Of a stretch of 64,000 bases of DNA, positions 11,742-22,019 are shown in pieces. The stretch lies in NCBI GenBank assembly GCA_963514095.1, contig OY741285.1, positions 17,923,320-17,987,319 of the forward strand, given 5' to 3'. Numbering within the stretch: position 1 is the first letter of the stretch; every line of letters starts with the position of its first letter. Source of the DNA: Eutrigla gurnardus (Eukaryota > Chordata > Actinopteri > Perciformes > Triglidae). The position numbers and the translations under genes are program-made. The notes under the pieces are model-generated. The model had not been told where the DNA came from. It did no database searches and was given only the letters and a program-made list of their open reading frames with translations.

Positions 11742-12009
11742 TCAAAGAGAGCGCCTGTACTGCTTTCTGTTAACTGCAGTGAATGAAGTGTTTATATTAC
11801 TTTTCCTGCTTTCAAATAATTCATAAAGTGTATAATTATGAACATAAAATATCCAATACTTTGGTTAGGAAACGGTGTAGCTTTAAACAAACTTAAATAA
11901 TGTTACGTACAGGACATCCAAACAGCTTATCTGCGACTCTTGAACGGCACTCGGCCGTTTAGTGCAATTGAGTTTACGCTGGAACACATTTCTCCGGCCG
12001 ATAAAGAGC

Positions 12010-14135
12010 CTACAAGTGCATCTTCTGATGGTGTCTCCTGAGATGATAGTTTCTGGAAAAGCTCTTCCCACATTGGGTGCATTTGAACATTCTCTGTCCC
12101 AGGTGAAGCATCTGGTGAGCTTTGAGACTCTGCGGGCGGCTGAAGCTCTTGCAGCACTCGGGGCAGCTGTAGGGCCTCACACCCGTGTGCTTCCTCTCGT
12201 GGCGCTTCAGGTCTCCAGACTGGCGGAAGCTCTCGCCGCAGTGGGTGCACAGGTACGGCTTCTCCCCGGTGTGAGTCCGGAGATGCACGTTGAGCTGGCC
12301 GGTGTAAGAGAAGCTCTTGCTGCAGTGGGGGCATACGTACGGCTTCTCGCCCGTGTGGACGCGCTGATGCTGCTTGAGGCCGTAGTGGTTCGTGAAGCCC
12401 TTCCCACAGTCCGTGCACAAGTACAGCACCTTCACCTGCTGGAAGCACGTGTGAGATTTGAACGCTTTGGTGCTCTCACAGCTCTTCCCGCAATGGGGGC
12501 AATCATACTTTTTCCCTCCCTCCTCTTCCTCTTCCTCCAGCTGATACGCCAGGCTATCTGAATCACAGTGGGACAGGTACTCCACCGGGTGGTGCCTCTT
12601 GACGTGTTTGATAAGGTAGCTCTTCAGAGTGAAAGAGAACTTACAAAAGGAGCACGGGAAGAGCTCAGACGTGCAGTGATACTTCATGCAGGCGTTGCTC
12701 TTCTGATGCTGTTTGAGGTTTCCAGATGTCGTGAAGACTTTGCCACAGCGGTCACAGCTGTAGGATTTTGCATTTGCATGCACCATCTGCTCGTGTCTTT
12801 TCAGGAAGCCAGACTTATTAAAGGTCGCCCCACACTGACCACACTTGAGCTGTTTCAAGGCGCACTTGTGCGCTTTGAGTTCCTCTGGATTTCCGTATGT
12901 TCGTTTACAGCTGTTGCAGCTGAACCATTTGTATTTTGCCAACTTTCCATTTCTGACGGCGGACTGTGCCTCTGGTTCAGCGGCGCTCCTCTCAGTCTGC
13001 CCAGGGGCGGCCGACGCCTTCTTGCAGATGACTGCCCTTCGTTTTGGAGCTATGAGTTTGGTTATGGCACTAATTTTGGATCCAGCTCCAAGTCGCTGAG
13101 GCCTCTGGCGCTTTTGGATCAATTCCACCGTTTCAACCACTGAGGCCGGTGGTCTGAAGTCTGGATCGTGGCTCTGATCATCAGCAGCAGGCACTTGATC
13201 ATCTTCTTGTTTTCCTATTGTGGTCTCCTCTGAGTGATGCTCGGTAATGTGCCGCTGCAGGGTGTCCACTGAAGAAAAGGTGAGAGAACACTCGGAACAG
13301 CTAAAGGGCATGCTGGTGGACTCTTCCGGAGCCTCGTTTCTTTTTTTGCCTCTCTGGCTTTGCTTTTGATGACGACGCAGGTGCCTCGTCAGGTCGTTGC
13401 ACTGGCCGAAGCACTTCTGACACACGGTGCAGACGTACGGACGCAACCGTTCATGGACGGTCACCTTGTGCTTTTTCAGGGACGCTTCATTTGTGAAGCT
13501 CTTGCCACAGTCTGAACAACTAAAGTGGGATGTTTCTGTTGCTCCTGCAGAAGTACTCTCAGGCTCAGTTACATCCATAGCTTCTTGTACATTCTCACCG
13601 ATGTTCATGTCATTTGACTCCTCAGGTACAGCTGGATCTGTATCGTTAAGAGTTTCTGATCTCAGCGTTGAGCTGTCTTTCTCCTCACTAAGTATATTAT
13701 CTTGATAAGCTATAATGTCCATGTCTTTGATCACAACATGCTTTCTGTGAACTAGCTGGTGTCTGATTAAGCCAGACGCTTGGCTGAAACTCCGCCTACA
13801 CTGTGGGCAACAGTAGGGACGCTTGTTTGAGTGGACGCAAAGCCTGTGCCTCCTAAGGTGAGGTATTTGCTTGAAAATCTTCCCACAATCGCCACACGTG
13901 TTGGACTCGACAGGATCGATAGATAACACCACCAGGGAGTCGGCAGAGTCACCCGAGACCCCACCTGAAGCTGGATTTTCAGACGATTCGACTGCCTCGG
14001 CAGCCGGCGCTGTGAGGTCGCCTTCAGGCTGCGTGTGAAAGTTTTCTGTATGCCGCTGCAGGAAGCACTCCGTGGTGAAGGACAGCGGACAGTGTGAGCA
14101 CAGGAGGATCTGAGACGTCGCACCCGTGCTGTCCT
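12010..14135 (-). CDS. prdm9: PRDM9-like exon 6, zinc-finger array
   Basis: A 2.1-kb terminal exon starting [16 protein letters not shown]. It carries one finger close to PR/SET, a pair, several spaced fingers, then a basic linker (KRRAVICKK) and a cluster. Three units end in Cys rather than His (KAHKC, HQKSNAC, KSHTC). Finger sequences differ strongly from each other, unlike the near-identical minisatellite fingers of recombination-active mammalian PRDM9. Stop TGA/TAA-type codon at 12010-12012, right after HHQKMHL. Confidence 0.9.
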
Positions 14136-15877
14136 CTACAGTTTAGGAGAGAAGGAAAATGTCAATGTGAATTCATCAAATTTAAAAAATTATATTTAAT
14201 TTTAAGTAGGGAAAAAAAACCCCTACAATATCAACATTTTGTGTCTTGATGAAACCTGGGTAGTAAAGGTACCTGTGGCATTCAACTTAGTTTCCCACAG
14301 CTGGGTCCAAGCTTCACTAAAACGGGCCAGAAACTTGCTGCTGGGCCACACCATGAGCTCGTCTCCAGGGTGGATGGTGCGACAGCAATGAAAAAGGATG
14401 GTGCCTTTGTACTGCACCACGAGCAAATTGGTCTCTTCTTTGTTGCGAGCGCCGTTGATGTACCTGCGTAAGAAAAAGAGACACCAAATATAAGGGAGAC
14501 ACCATGAGATTAACACAAACAAAGCCCAAACATCGACACTGAAAAATCTGACTGAATTTTTGGTGGTCAAGTTGCACTGTGGGTAATGTAGGCACCAAGT
14601 TATGACAAAGAAGAAAAACTGGTGTGTTGAGTTTGATACTTTTAGTATGGTTTAATACTAAATAGTTGGGAGTTATTTTCACAATTAAATCTGAGACTAA
14701 AGAAAAATAACTCACCTCATCCAGTTAGAATGTGATTCTCTGGCAGCATCAATGTACTCATATTCATCTTTTTCTTTGTAAATCTGCAGAGCATTTAAGA
14801 CAAAACATTCATAAACACCCACGAACAAAGTCAATAAGAAGTATTAAGAGAGTGGACGGTATTTAGGCTCACCTCCCAGGAGAAGTTGCTTGTCACAGCT
14901 TTTTCCCTGCTTGTCACTTCCCCCTCATACGGGCCAAAATGCATTCCTGGCAACACCGTCGGCCCGTGATTTATGACCCCAACGCCTGCACCAGGAATAC
15001 TGGATCTGCCTATCATCAGGCCATATGGTAGCGTGAGCAGGGCCCTCTGGGGGAGGCCCGTGCTCGCCGGAAAGTCGAGAATGAAAGACGGGCCGTGAAT
15101 GTTGCCAGGATCGCTCTGGTCCTTGAAGAGAGTCAGACACTCCTCACAATCTGGAAAACAGAAGAATCCAACTTTATACTCATCAGTATAAATCACTCAT
15201 TATTTAACACATGTAGATATTACTAACATGTACGATTAATATGGCACATTTAAACATCACATTCTATCTACAATAAAACCTTCAACTGTGGCACCCGTTT
15301 GTAATGAAGTGCACCCATGGACTGTACAGGATTGGGACATTTTCAGATGTTTACTCTATTGTTACAGCAAAATGTCTACATCACGTAGTCTCCTTACGTT
15401 AAGTGTCCATTACTTTAGTATCCATTTTCCTTTCAATAAAGGAAACGTCACATAAGGACAGGAGACAAAGGAATTAAACAGCATTAATGCCATCCTCTGG
15501 CAATACTCCATGACATTTCATTCATTTTCTATCGTTTCTGTCCTTAGACAACGTGGGATCTTTGCATTAAGCCCAATGATGCTTTGAACATAAGCAGAAG
15601 AGGAAAAGCTTGCTTACAAAAGCCACCATCAGCCTCCTGGTTATCTCCATGCCCCACAGTGTCCAATAACTTCTGGATTGGCGTGTCTGCTGGCTCTGAA
15701 ACTGGTGTCACTTAACCAAAAATGTATTCATTAATACACTAGTTCACAAGGAAACAAGTCACATAAGCGGTTTAAATGTCAAACTAGCAAACGCATCACA
15801 CCTGCGGTGGTGTTGCTTTCAGGGGTCATGCACTCCTCGGTGACAACCACCTCCTCGGTTGTCTCAACCCACTCCAT
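12010..15877 (-). CDS. prdm9: PRDM9-like PR/SET domain and C2H2 zinc-finger protein, probably catalytically altered
   Basis: Six coding exons join in frame (15877-15802, 15710-15618, 15150-14873, 14783-14716, 14463-14273, 14135-12010) to give 943 residues. Residues 1-56 are short and acidic with no KRAB or SSXRD domain. YCEEC at 57-61 is the pre-SET zinc knuckle. The PR/SET domain follows at about 90-215 ([45 protein letters not shown]). Exon 6 encodes a first finger at about 248-270 and fifteen more finger-like units to the C-terminus, the last five TGEKPY-type linked (about 809-943). PRDM9 writes H3K4me3/H3K36me3 and places meiotic recombination in many vertebrates. Here tyrosine 276 is kept (Y131) but positions 341 and 357 (human numbering, from memory) are F196 and P212. 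Lack of KRAB and lost tyrosines fit the PRDM9-beta form of fish. Another PRDM7/9/11-related name is possible. Confidence 0.82.
14273..14463 (-). CDS. prdm9: PRDM9-like exon 5, end of PR/SET
   Basis: Reads [20 protein letters not shown], then [21 protein letters not shown]335-equivalent is kept (Y190); Y341-equivalent is F196 (ILFHCC vs IFYRTC); Y357-equivalent is P212 (VWPSSKF vs VWYGDEY). Donor GTACCT leaves phase 1. Confidence 0.88.
14716..14783 (-). CDS. prdm9: PRDM9-like exon 4, PR/SET continued
   Basis: Reads [20 protein letters not shown] then WM plus split R. Matches the YEYVDGKDKSWANWMR region of PRDM9. 68 bases between CTGCAG and GTGAGT; too short to be noticed as a stand-alone frame. 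Confidence 0.88.
14873..15150 (-). CDS. prdm9: PRDM9-like exon 3, zinc knuckle and first part of PR/SET
   Basis: Encodes [66 protein letters not shown] and NFSWE before GTGAGC. Closely parallels human PRDM9 ([28 protein letters not shown]). Y131 is the retained catalytic tyrosine. Confidence 0.88.
15618..15710 (-). CDS. prdm9: PRDM9-like exon 2, short linker
   Basis: Reads [20 protein letters not shown] then [10 protein letters not shown]. Acceptor TTAAG, donor GTAAGC. 93 bases keep frame with the YCEEC zinc-knuckle exon. No domain recognised. Confidence 0.72.
15802..15877 (-). CDS. prdm9: PRDM9-like exon with start codon
   Basis: ATG at 15877-15875 starts [20 protein letters not shown]. 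The ATG follows GGACACGGCGGT, a fair Kozak context, and a possible 3' splice site (CCTCCTCGCAG) sits 22 bases upstream, so the 5' UTR may be spliced. Donor GTGTGA leaves phase 1. Confidence 0.7.
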
Positions 15878-16024
15878 ACCGCCGTGTCCTGTGCAGACTC
15901 TGCGAGGAGGTGATGGGAACAGATGCTTAAACAAATAACCGCTACAGCAACAGATGCTAACGTTAGCACGCTAGCCTAGCTTGCGAAACGTCAGTCAGTA
16001 ACAGCTTTAGCTCGCTAAGCTTAC

Positions 16025-16356
16025 ATTTCACCCAGGCGGGGAGGGACACTAGCCCTGAGCGCCGTCACATTAAGGCTAATGAGTCGACGTTAGCATAGCT
16101 ATCCAAGAGTTAGCCGTTGCTATGTGGCTAATCACAGAAGGATAATCACAGAGCAATTCATACCGAGTTAATACTTGACAAATTAAATACGTACGAACGA
16201 ACCTTTTTTAATAAACCACAACGGCTATATTCCTCCGGCTGTTTTGCCAACCAGCTACAATTCAAAACTCGTTTTTAATCCGATATCTTACATGGTCTCG
16301 GACTACAAAACAGAAATTAAACTTTCCGGGACCGATGACGACGTTTCCCCGGAAGC
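16025..16356 (-). promoter_or_regulatory. Candidate promoter and non-coding first exon of the PRDM9-like gene
   Basis: Two ETS cores (CTTTCCGGGA at 16322-16331 and CCCCGGAAGC at 16347-16356) flank a CRE-like TGACGACGT within 35 bases, with no TATA box, a common layout for TATA-less promoters. A minus-strand GTAAGC at 16024-16019 could be the donor of a non-coding exon splicing to the CGCAG acceptor at 15900. Inferred from motifs only. Confidence 0.35.
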
Positions 16357-16578
16357 AAACGATTCCACACTTTCAATGTAAAGGTTCACATTTAATCGTT
16401 CTGTTCTTTTCCAAATACATAAAAGTCGTAATGTTGAATCAAAGGAGCTCGTTGTAGTTCACCTACTTTCGCAAGTGTTGAACGTATTTTCTCAACCAGC
16501 ATGTCATATAGTGTATAAACGTGTAACTCATGGCTTGATGGTGACTATATAAAGACCCTGGTCAGCGATGTTGTCAGG

Positions 16579-16649
16579 GCGCCGCTGGTGTAGTGGTATC
16601 ATGCAAGATTCCCATTCTTGCGACCCGGGTTCGATTCCCGGGCGGCGCA
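16579..16649 (+). tRNA. tRNA-Gly, anticodon CCC
   Basis: A complete 71-base tRNA-Gly gene. The 7-bp acceptor stem pairs GCGCCGC with GCGGCGC, the anticodon stem CAAGA pairs with TCTTG around loop TTCCCAT (anticodon CCC at 16611-16613), and the T arm has GGTTCGATTCC (B box). The A box is TGGTGTAGTGG. It matches the conserved vertebrate Gly-CCC sequence and looks functional. No intron. It sits alone between the PRDM9-like promoter and a gene-free stretch. Confidence 0.97.
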
Positions 16650-16652
16650 CGC

Positions 16653-16658
16653 TTTTTT
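16653..16658 (+). terminator. Pol III terminator of the tRNA-Gly gene
   Basis: A run of six T starting four bases after the discriminator base, as expected for RNA polymerase III termination. Confidence 0.9.
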
Positions 16659-16659
16659 A

Positions 16660-19550
16660 TTCTTACAGACTGATAACACTTTATGTAATTTACTGAAGTA
16701 GGGTTTTCCAAACACTTTTTATGGAGACCCATTCTTAAAAAGTGAGAAACCGTCATGATCCAATTCATGAGATCACGAGAAGAGCAAATCTGTGCATAAA
16801 TTACCATTTTTTTAACTGCCATTTCAAAATCGTAAATATATAAACCAGCTATTTTGAAGAAAATAAATGTTTGATACCTCATAACTTAATTGTATGCACG
16901 TGTTGTGAAAATATATACACACATTGAGTACTTTGTGAAAAAGAGCAAATAAATGCAACTAGGCGGTTTTTGCACTGCAGTTCTCAAAAATCACCGCTAG
17001 ATGTCGATAAAGGAAAATGATACAGTTGGACAGCTGCACAGCTTGCTGTTCTAAAGATGTCTTTCCTTTATGAAGTGAAACAACAAATGTTCTCAATGTT
17101 ACTTCTCATTGATAATTTTGATTATAAATACCTCTTGCCATATAATAATTCTATGGTTCTTTTCAGTGAGTAGTATAGTGATAATCCCAGTCAGCATCAT
17201 CAGGACAGAAGACTCAGAGGACCCTGCTCTCATGGGGGGTTGGATCCTCATAGCCTGTGTCTGGAGACTTCATAGGCTGCCTACCGGTTGATCTGTCAAA
17301 GAGGATATTAGGGCAATAAGTTAACGTGGATGAAATGTAATACAGTACTCGTGTTACCGTCAGCAGCCTGCAATTTATCCATGAGAGCGGTTGAATGACG
17401 ACGTTACACTGTGTCTTCTGCCTGTGAGATGAGCACGCTTTGAAGTGCTACCAGAAGGTGTGTCGACACTGGCAGCACCAAGCTCAGAAGTCTCTATCAG
17501 GTTCAAGCTGAGGCAATGATGAAGGTGGAGCATTTTTGTGTTTACGTGATTTTCTAAAATGAAAATTTAATCTGTAACAGGATGGAATCAAAACAACGTG
17601 TGTGGTACAAGTTCTGTCATTTTTCTTCTGTTCCAGCATCGTTGGAGTCCCTGTACCGTCAAGCAGGATGAGAAAATGGATATTACTCGTGTCCAAAAGG
17701 TCAACACATCATCCTAGCTCTATAAAAAAAAACACAGGAATTGATTGTGATATGTTTCTTTTTAATGTCACAGGTCTAGTCATTCCAAGCTGCTAATGCC
17801 GACATGGTGACGGTGCACATAAAAGAGTTAAACGTTTGTTGTGGTGCATCTGATGACTTTCGTCATCGTTCATCTTCAGGAACACATCGGCCGTCAATCA
17901 CATTCTCTAATAAAGAAACAGTTCCAGGAAGCAGGTTTACTGACTTATCTGGATAATGTTTTTTCACACATAGTCCTGCAGAAAAGCACGATGGCAGAGA
18001 CAATATACGTCTTTGCATAATATTGTTTTTTTTCTTGTAAATTTGTGCATTTTTTCACATAAATGAACCACTGAAATCTCAGAAAATCTCTTTTTTATCT
18101 TAAAACTTCTGAGTATTTTGTCTGAATGATTTGTGTTTGCTTATATGTGCCACTGAGCTAAACTTGACTTCCCACACTGCCAGTGTGGAGCCTCCAAACA
18201 GGGAAGCTCTTTGGGGATCTTCACTTCCAGCACTGTGGTCCCTTCCAGTGTGTGAGGATGAACAGGAGAACGGTGTAGAGCTGTGATCCGGGCCTGGTCA
18301 CAATAGGAGGCGTGGAGAACGCATCGCTGCTCAGGGTCAGTCAGTTATGGAGATGCATGTGCATTTCAACTTTTTTACCTCCAGTATGCCAAACCGTATG
18401 TCATCAACTGCTAATATAGGTGCATTTGTTCATATTTTTGTGCTACTTTCCCAAAGATGATCGATGCCCCAGGAGCTCAGTGAAGTGCCTGTTTGTCAAT
18501 GAAATGCACTTTTTATCCGGGGACTCCAGCGGTCAGGTGATGACTGAGCACCAGCTGTGATGCTCAAGAATGTCTTGTGAGCTTCAACCAGCCGAGGTAA
18601 GAATGAAGCATATATCGCTGATATGAACGACAGTGTATTAGTGCTGTTGTTGATCAAAAGCAATACATAATATTCAGAGAAAAGAAATCAGAAATTCTAA
18701 GAGATGGCCATGAAGTTTGAAATTTGATAGGAATAGTGTTGACATAAGCCATATGCCATTTATGACTAGTATTAATATCTGATACTTCTTCTAATAAGAG
18801 TTGACTAGAATGTTCTCTGCAGGGTGGTAAGATCTCTAACTCTTGTTTACCTCCATGTCATTACTGGCTGCGTGGATGGAAAGATTTGCACATTCCATTT
18901 CCTCACAGCGACTGTCTGAGAGACATGATGGCTGAATCAGGCCGAGTGTTGTCCCTGCATTCCATGACAACCGGTGTGTCAGAGGCACTTCTTTTTTTAC
19001 CATTGTAATAGGCTATAGTTCAGTGTGAACACGACATCCGGTGTGAAGCTCTAGCAGTTTGCCAAAGTGTTCTGGGATCACACGGGGCCATCAGAAGGAT
19101 CAGGACGGGTTGGTTCCTGTGAAATCCACCACTTTGCTCAGAAATCTTCCCGTCTGGTTGGTCGACCACGCGTCCCAAACATGCAGCTGTAGCAAGAAGA
19201 GACCAGAGAGCTGCTCTCCCACGCCTGCTCCCCGCCTACTCCCACTCAATGTCAAGTGCAAGCAATAATCAAGTGTTGGTGAAACCCCCAAAAATCAGGT
19301 GCTTTATATTTGTGTTCTTCGGTGATGCTGAGGGAGAAGGCAACGCGTGATGAAGAGGAGTGGATGACGCATGACTCCATCCTCCTCACGGATAACGCCA
19401 TCCAGAAGGCAGCCGAGACCTGAGGACTGTTGGGCCAAGAAGGAGCTCATGCAGAACTGTGAGCATGACTGTAGTAAGAATCCAGAGAAACACTGTGAAG
19501 AAGTCACTTTTACTCTATTTTTAGGATTTAATGTGTCGGCACAACTCTCC
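16660..19550. other. Gene-free stretch right of the tRNA
   Basis: About 2.9 kb with no exon, RNA gene or recognisable transposon. Composition is AT-rich with ordinary unique sequence; short frames do not resemble known proteins. Confidence 0.5.
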
Positions 19551-20219
19551 AATCAATCAATGGCTGCGTCCGAAATCAGCCCCTCCTCCCTACATAGGGG
19601 ACTTCTATGTAGGGCTCTTTATAGTGGACTCATCGGCAAAATGAAAAAACACTTTCGGACACTACTCGCATTTCTTTCGGCGCCGTTGATGACGTCATTC
19701 CTGACGCATAATTAATACGCGTCAGATCCCGCTGTACGTTCCCGCCAACATAAACAAAGTATTCATTCAACCTCTTTCGAGCGTTTTGATCGATAGTGGA
19801 TCCAAAAATAATTGTGACCTTTTTTGTTCTGACCATTATCAGAATACTTTTAGCCAGGAGGAGGAGGAGGGCTCTTGCTACGGTAGCAAGACGTCGTCAA
19901 ATTGTAAGTGAGTAGATGAAGATGATCCTAGCTTTGATATTTAAATGTATAATAGATATGAACATACATGTTTCTGAACTGTGTTAATGGTTATTTGTGT
20001 CGGACTACTCCCCCTACTGGGGCTATTTAGACATCACAAAATCTTGACATTAAATGATTAAAACAGACATATTGTACATAGCTCTAAGTCACACATTACA
20101 CTGCAGGACAACATGTTATCAGTTTGAATTTATTTATTGATTTATTTATACACTTTATTTACAGTGGGCACATCTATGTTCATTGAACTGCCAAGTTCCC
20201 GTCTTGGCCATGTATTTTA

Positions 20220-21145
20220 ATGACCTCAGTGACCTGTGACCTGAATTCCGCCTCTCCTTTTGACTATGGCTGGGGTCATGATCTGGAGGTGTTGGTGTTT
20301 TTATTTTGGCTGGCAAGTGCAACATCTTACTGCGTGGTCGCCCAAGTGTTCGCCATCCCAGGGGCCACCGTTCATGACATCATCCATCCGGTCACTGGGA
20401 GAGTTCGCCTCAAAAACAGGGTCATCCACTTTCCACCACCAGATGACCTTGAAGCAACTGGTGCTGGCTTTTCCCGTCTGGCTGGTTCTGCATCCTTTTC
20501 CAGGGTCGTGGGCAGCATCGATGGATGCCATGTACGGATTAAGCCCCCGAGTGAAGAAGCCCAGTGTTACTTTAATCGCAAATGATTTTATTCCATCCAA
20601 ATGCAGGCCATATGTGACCACAAGTGTATATTTTTAGCTTTGTTTGTAGGGTACCCTGGATCAGTTCATGATTCCAGGGTCCTGAAAAACAGCCCGCTGT
20701 ACAAAGAGTAACTATACCCACCTGAGGGATTCTGCATTCTGGGGGATGGTGGATATCTGTCTATGCTGCAGCCCATGCCCCCTCATTACACCATACAGGG
20801 AGCCAGTGAGGAGTGCTGTGGCAGCCCGGTTCAACAGGCACCACACAAAGCCCCGCTCAGTCATTGAACGGGCCTTCAGCATCATGACGACCAGGTGGCG
20901 ATCTGTGTTTTTTAAAGCCCTGGAAGTGTGCCTTCAAGGTGGTGGCTTGCTGTGCCATTCTGCACAACTTCTGCCTCAGGGACGGGGACACTCCTGAGCC
21001 AACGGAGGAGGTGCTGGGGCCCGATGACGGCGAGGGTCAGGTCCAGGCAGACCTGCAGTGTGGGGACCGGCTGAGTGGGCGCATGGCAGCTGCTCTATCT
21101 GTACCTACCAACACTCCTCAAGCTCTCCAGGAGCACGATTATTGA
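20220..21145 (+). pseudogene. HARBI1-like Harbinger transposase pseudogene
   Basis: Harbinger transposases are DDE nucleases of the IS5-like fold. The frame from 20220 gives FSRVVGSIDGCHVRIKPP, SEEAQCYFNRK, then a TGA at 20583-20585; the same frame continues to YPGSVHDSRVLKNSPLYKE, a second stop (TAA), then GDGGYLS. A frameshift near 20760 leads to PLITPYREPV, ARFNRHH and RSVIERAFSIMTTRWRS; another near 20935 leads to VVACCAILHNFCLRDGD. These are all HARBI1 landmarks in the right order. Two stops and two frameshifts make it non-functional. Confidence 0.85.
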
Positions 21146-21161
21146 TAATTTCCTTAATTTT

Positions 21162-21172
21162 ACACACACACA

Positions 21173-21254
<82 letters not shown>
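21162..21254. repeat. Compound (CA)n/(CACG)n microsatellite
   Basis: CA repeats flank about nine CACG tetramers inside the Harbinger element. Confidence 0.97.
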
Positions 21255-21260
<6 letters not shown>

Positions 21261-21452
21261 AAGTTTCTTTCATTGTAAATAGTATATCTAGTTAGTTAAG
21301 GATGTTAGTTGTAATTGTTATTGTTGACACATAATTTCTATATAAATAAATCAGGTAGTCTGTCCTCCTGGCCCTCTCTTCTTTCATTGTAAATCGTTTT
21401 TTTTATTTTGTTGTTATTTAAGTTATGAATTGTTTATTCATCAACCAATCAA

Positions 21453-21455
<3 letters not shown>

Positions 21456-21530
<75 letters not shown>
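21456..21530. repeat. (CT)n microsatellite
   Basis: More than 30 CT units inside the Harbinger element, downstream of the transposase pseudogene. Confidence 0.97.
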
Positions 21531-21540
21531 GTCCTTTTCT

Positions 21541-21789
21541 CTAAATCATTTCTAATAAATTGAGGAATCTGTCCTCCCTGGCCTCATCACACCTGGTCCA
21601 CTCTTCTGCCCTCTCCAACAGCTCCAGGACGGCATCACGCCGTTGCCTCTTTGCTGGCCCTGGCTCATCTGACCCTACATTCCCAGGTTCTGGGGTCTGA
21701 TTCTGGTTCTGATGGCACTGAATCAGGGGAAGATGGTTGACTGATGGAAGCGTTCTCTCCCCAGGCTGAGGCATTCCATGAACCAGCAT
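21541..21789 (-). pseudogene. Possible Harbinger Myb-like accessory protein, C-terminal part
   Basis: An 82-codon minus-strand frame with PAKRQRRDAVLELLERAEEW and EAREDRFLNLLEMI, a charged helical tail like the second (Myb/SANT) protein of fish Harbinger elements. No N-terminal Myb domain is visible, so it is truncated. Assignment rests mainly on position opposite the transposase. Confidence 0.4.
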
Positions 21790-22019
21790 GCAGTGGGCTC
21801 CCCTGATTCAGTGCCATTGCCTGTAGGTGGCTTCTTGAGGTCCTGCACACATTGCAATTTACACAAAATACTTGTAGTTTTCATTTCACAAGCTGAATAC
21901 AGGAAAGTAAATACGGTACTCAAAGAGAACAGTAACTCTCCACTGAACAGCGGGAGGACATCTTTGTTTGTCCAAGGGACCCGAATTTTTAAACGTGACA
22001 TTTCATTAAAGCTCCACTA

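Larger units (their letters stand above)
19560..22015 (+). mobile_element. Decayed PIF/Harbinger DNA transposon
   Basis: A HARBI1-type transposase pseudogene on + and a Myb-like frame on minus face each other across a CA/CACG repeat and a CT repeat. This two-gene, convergent layout is typical of Harbinger elements. The left boundary is guessed from GGCTGCGTCCGAAATC at 19561, a terminus I associate with fish DNA transposons; I could not find its inverted copy on the right, so both ends are uncertain. Confidence 0.6.

Noticed and set aside
12207..13143. Several long frames on the + strand and a second minus frame opposite the zinc-finger exon
   Set aside because: Shadows of the real minus-strand zinc-finger exon, whose C2H2 pattern fixes strand and frame.
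16574..16882. 102-codon minus frame across the tRNA
   Set aside because: Antisense to the tRNA gene; its C-terminal residues are just the translated tRNA complement.
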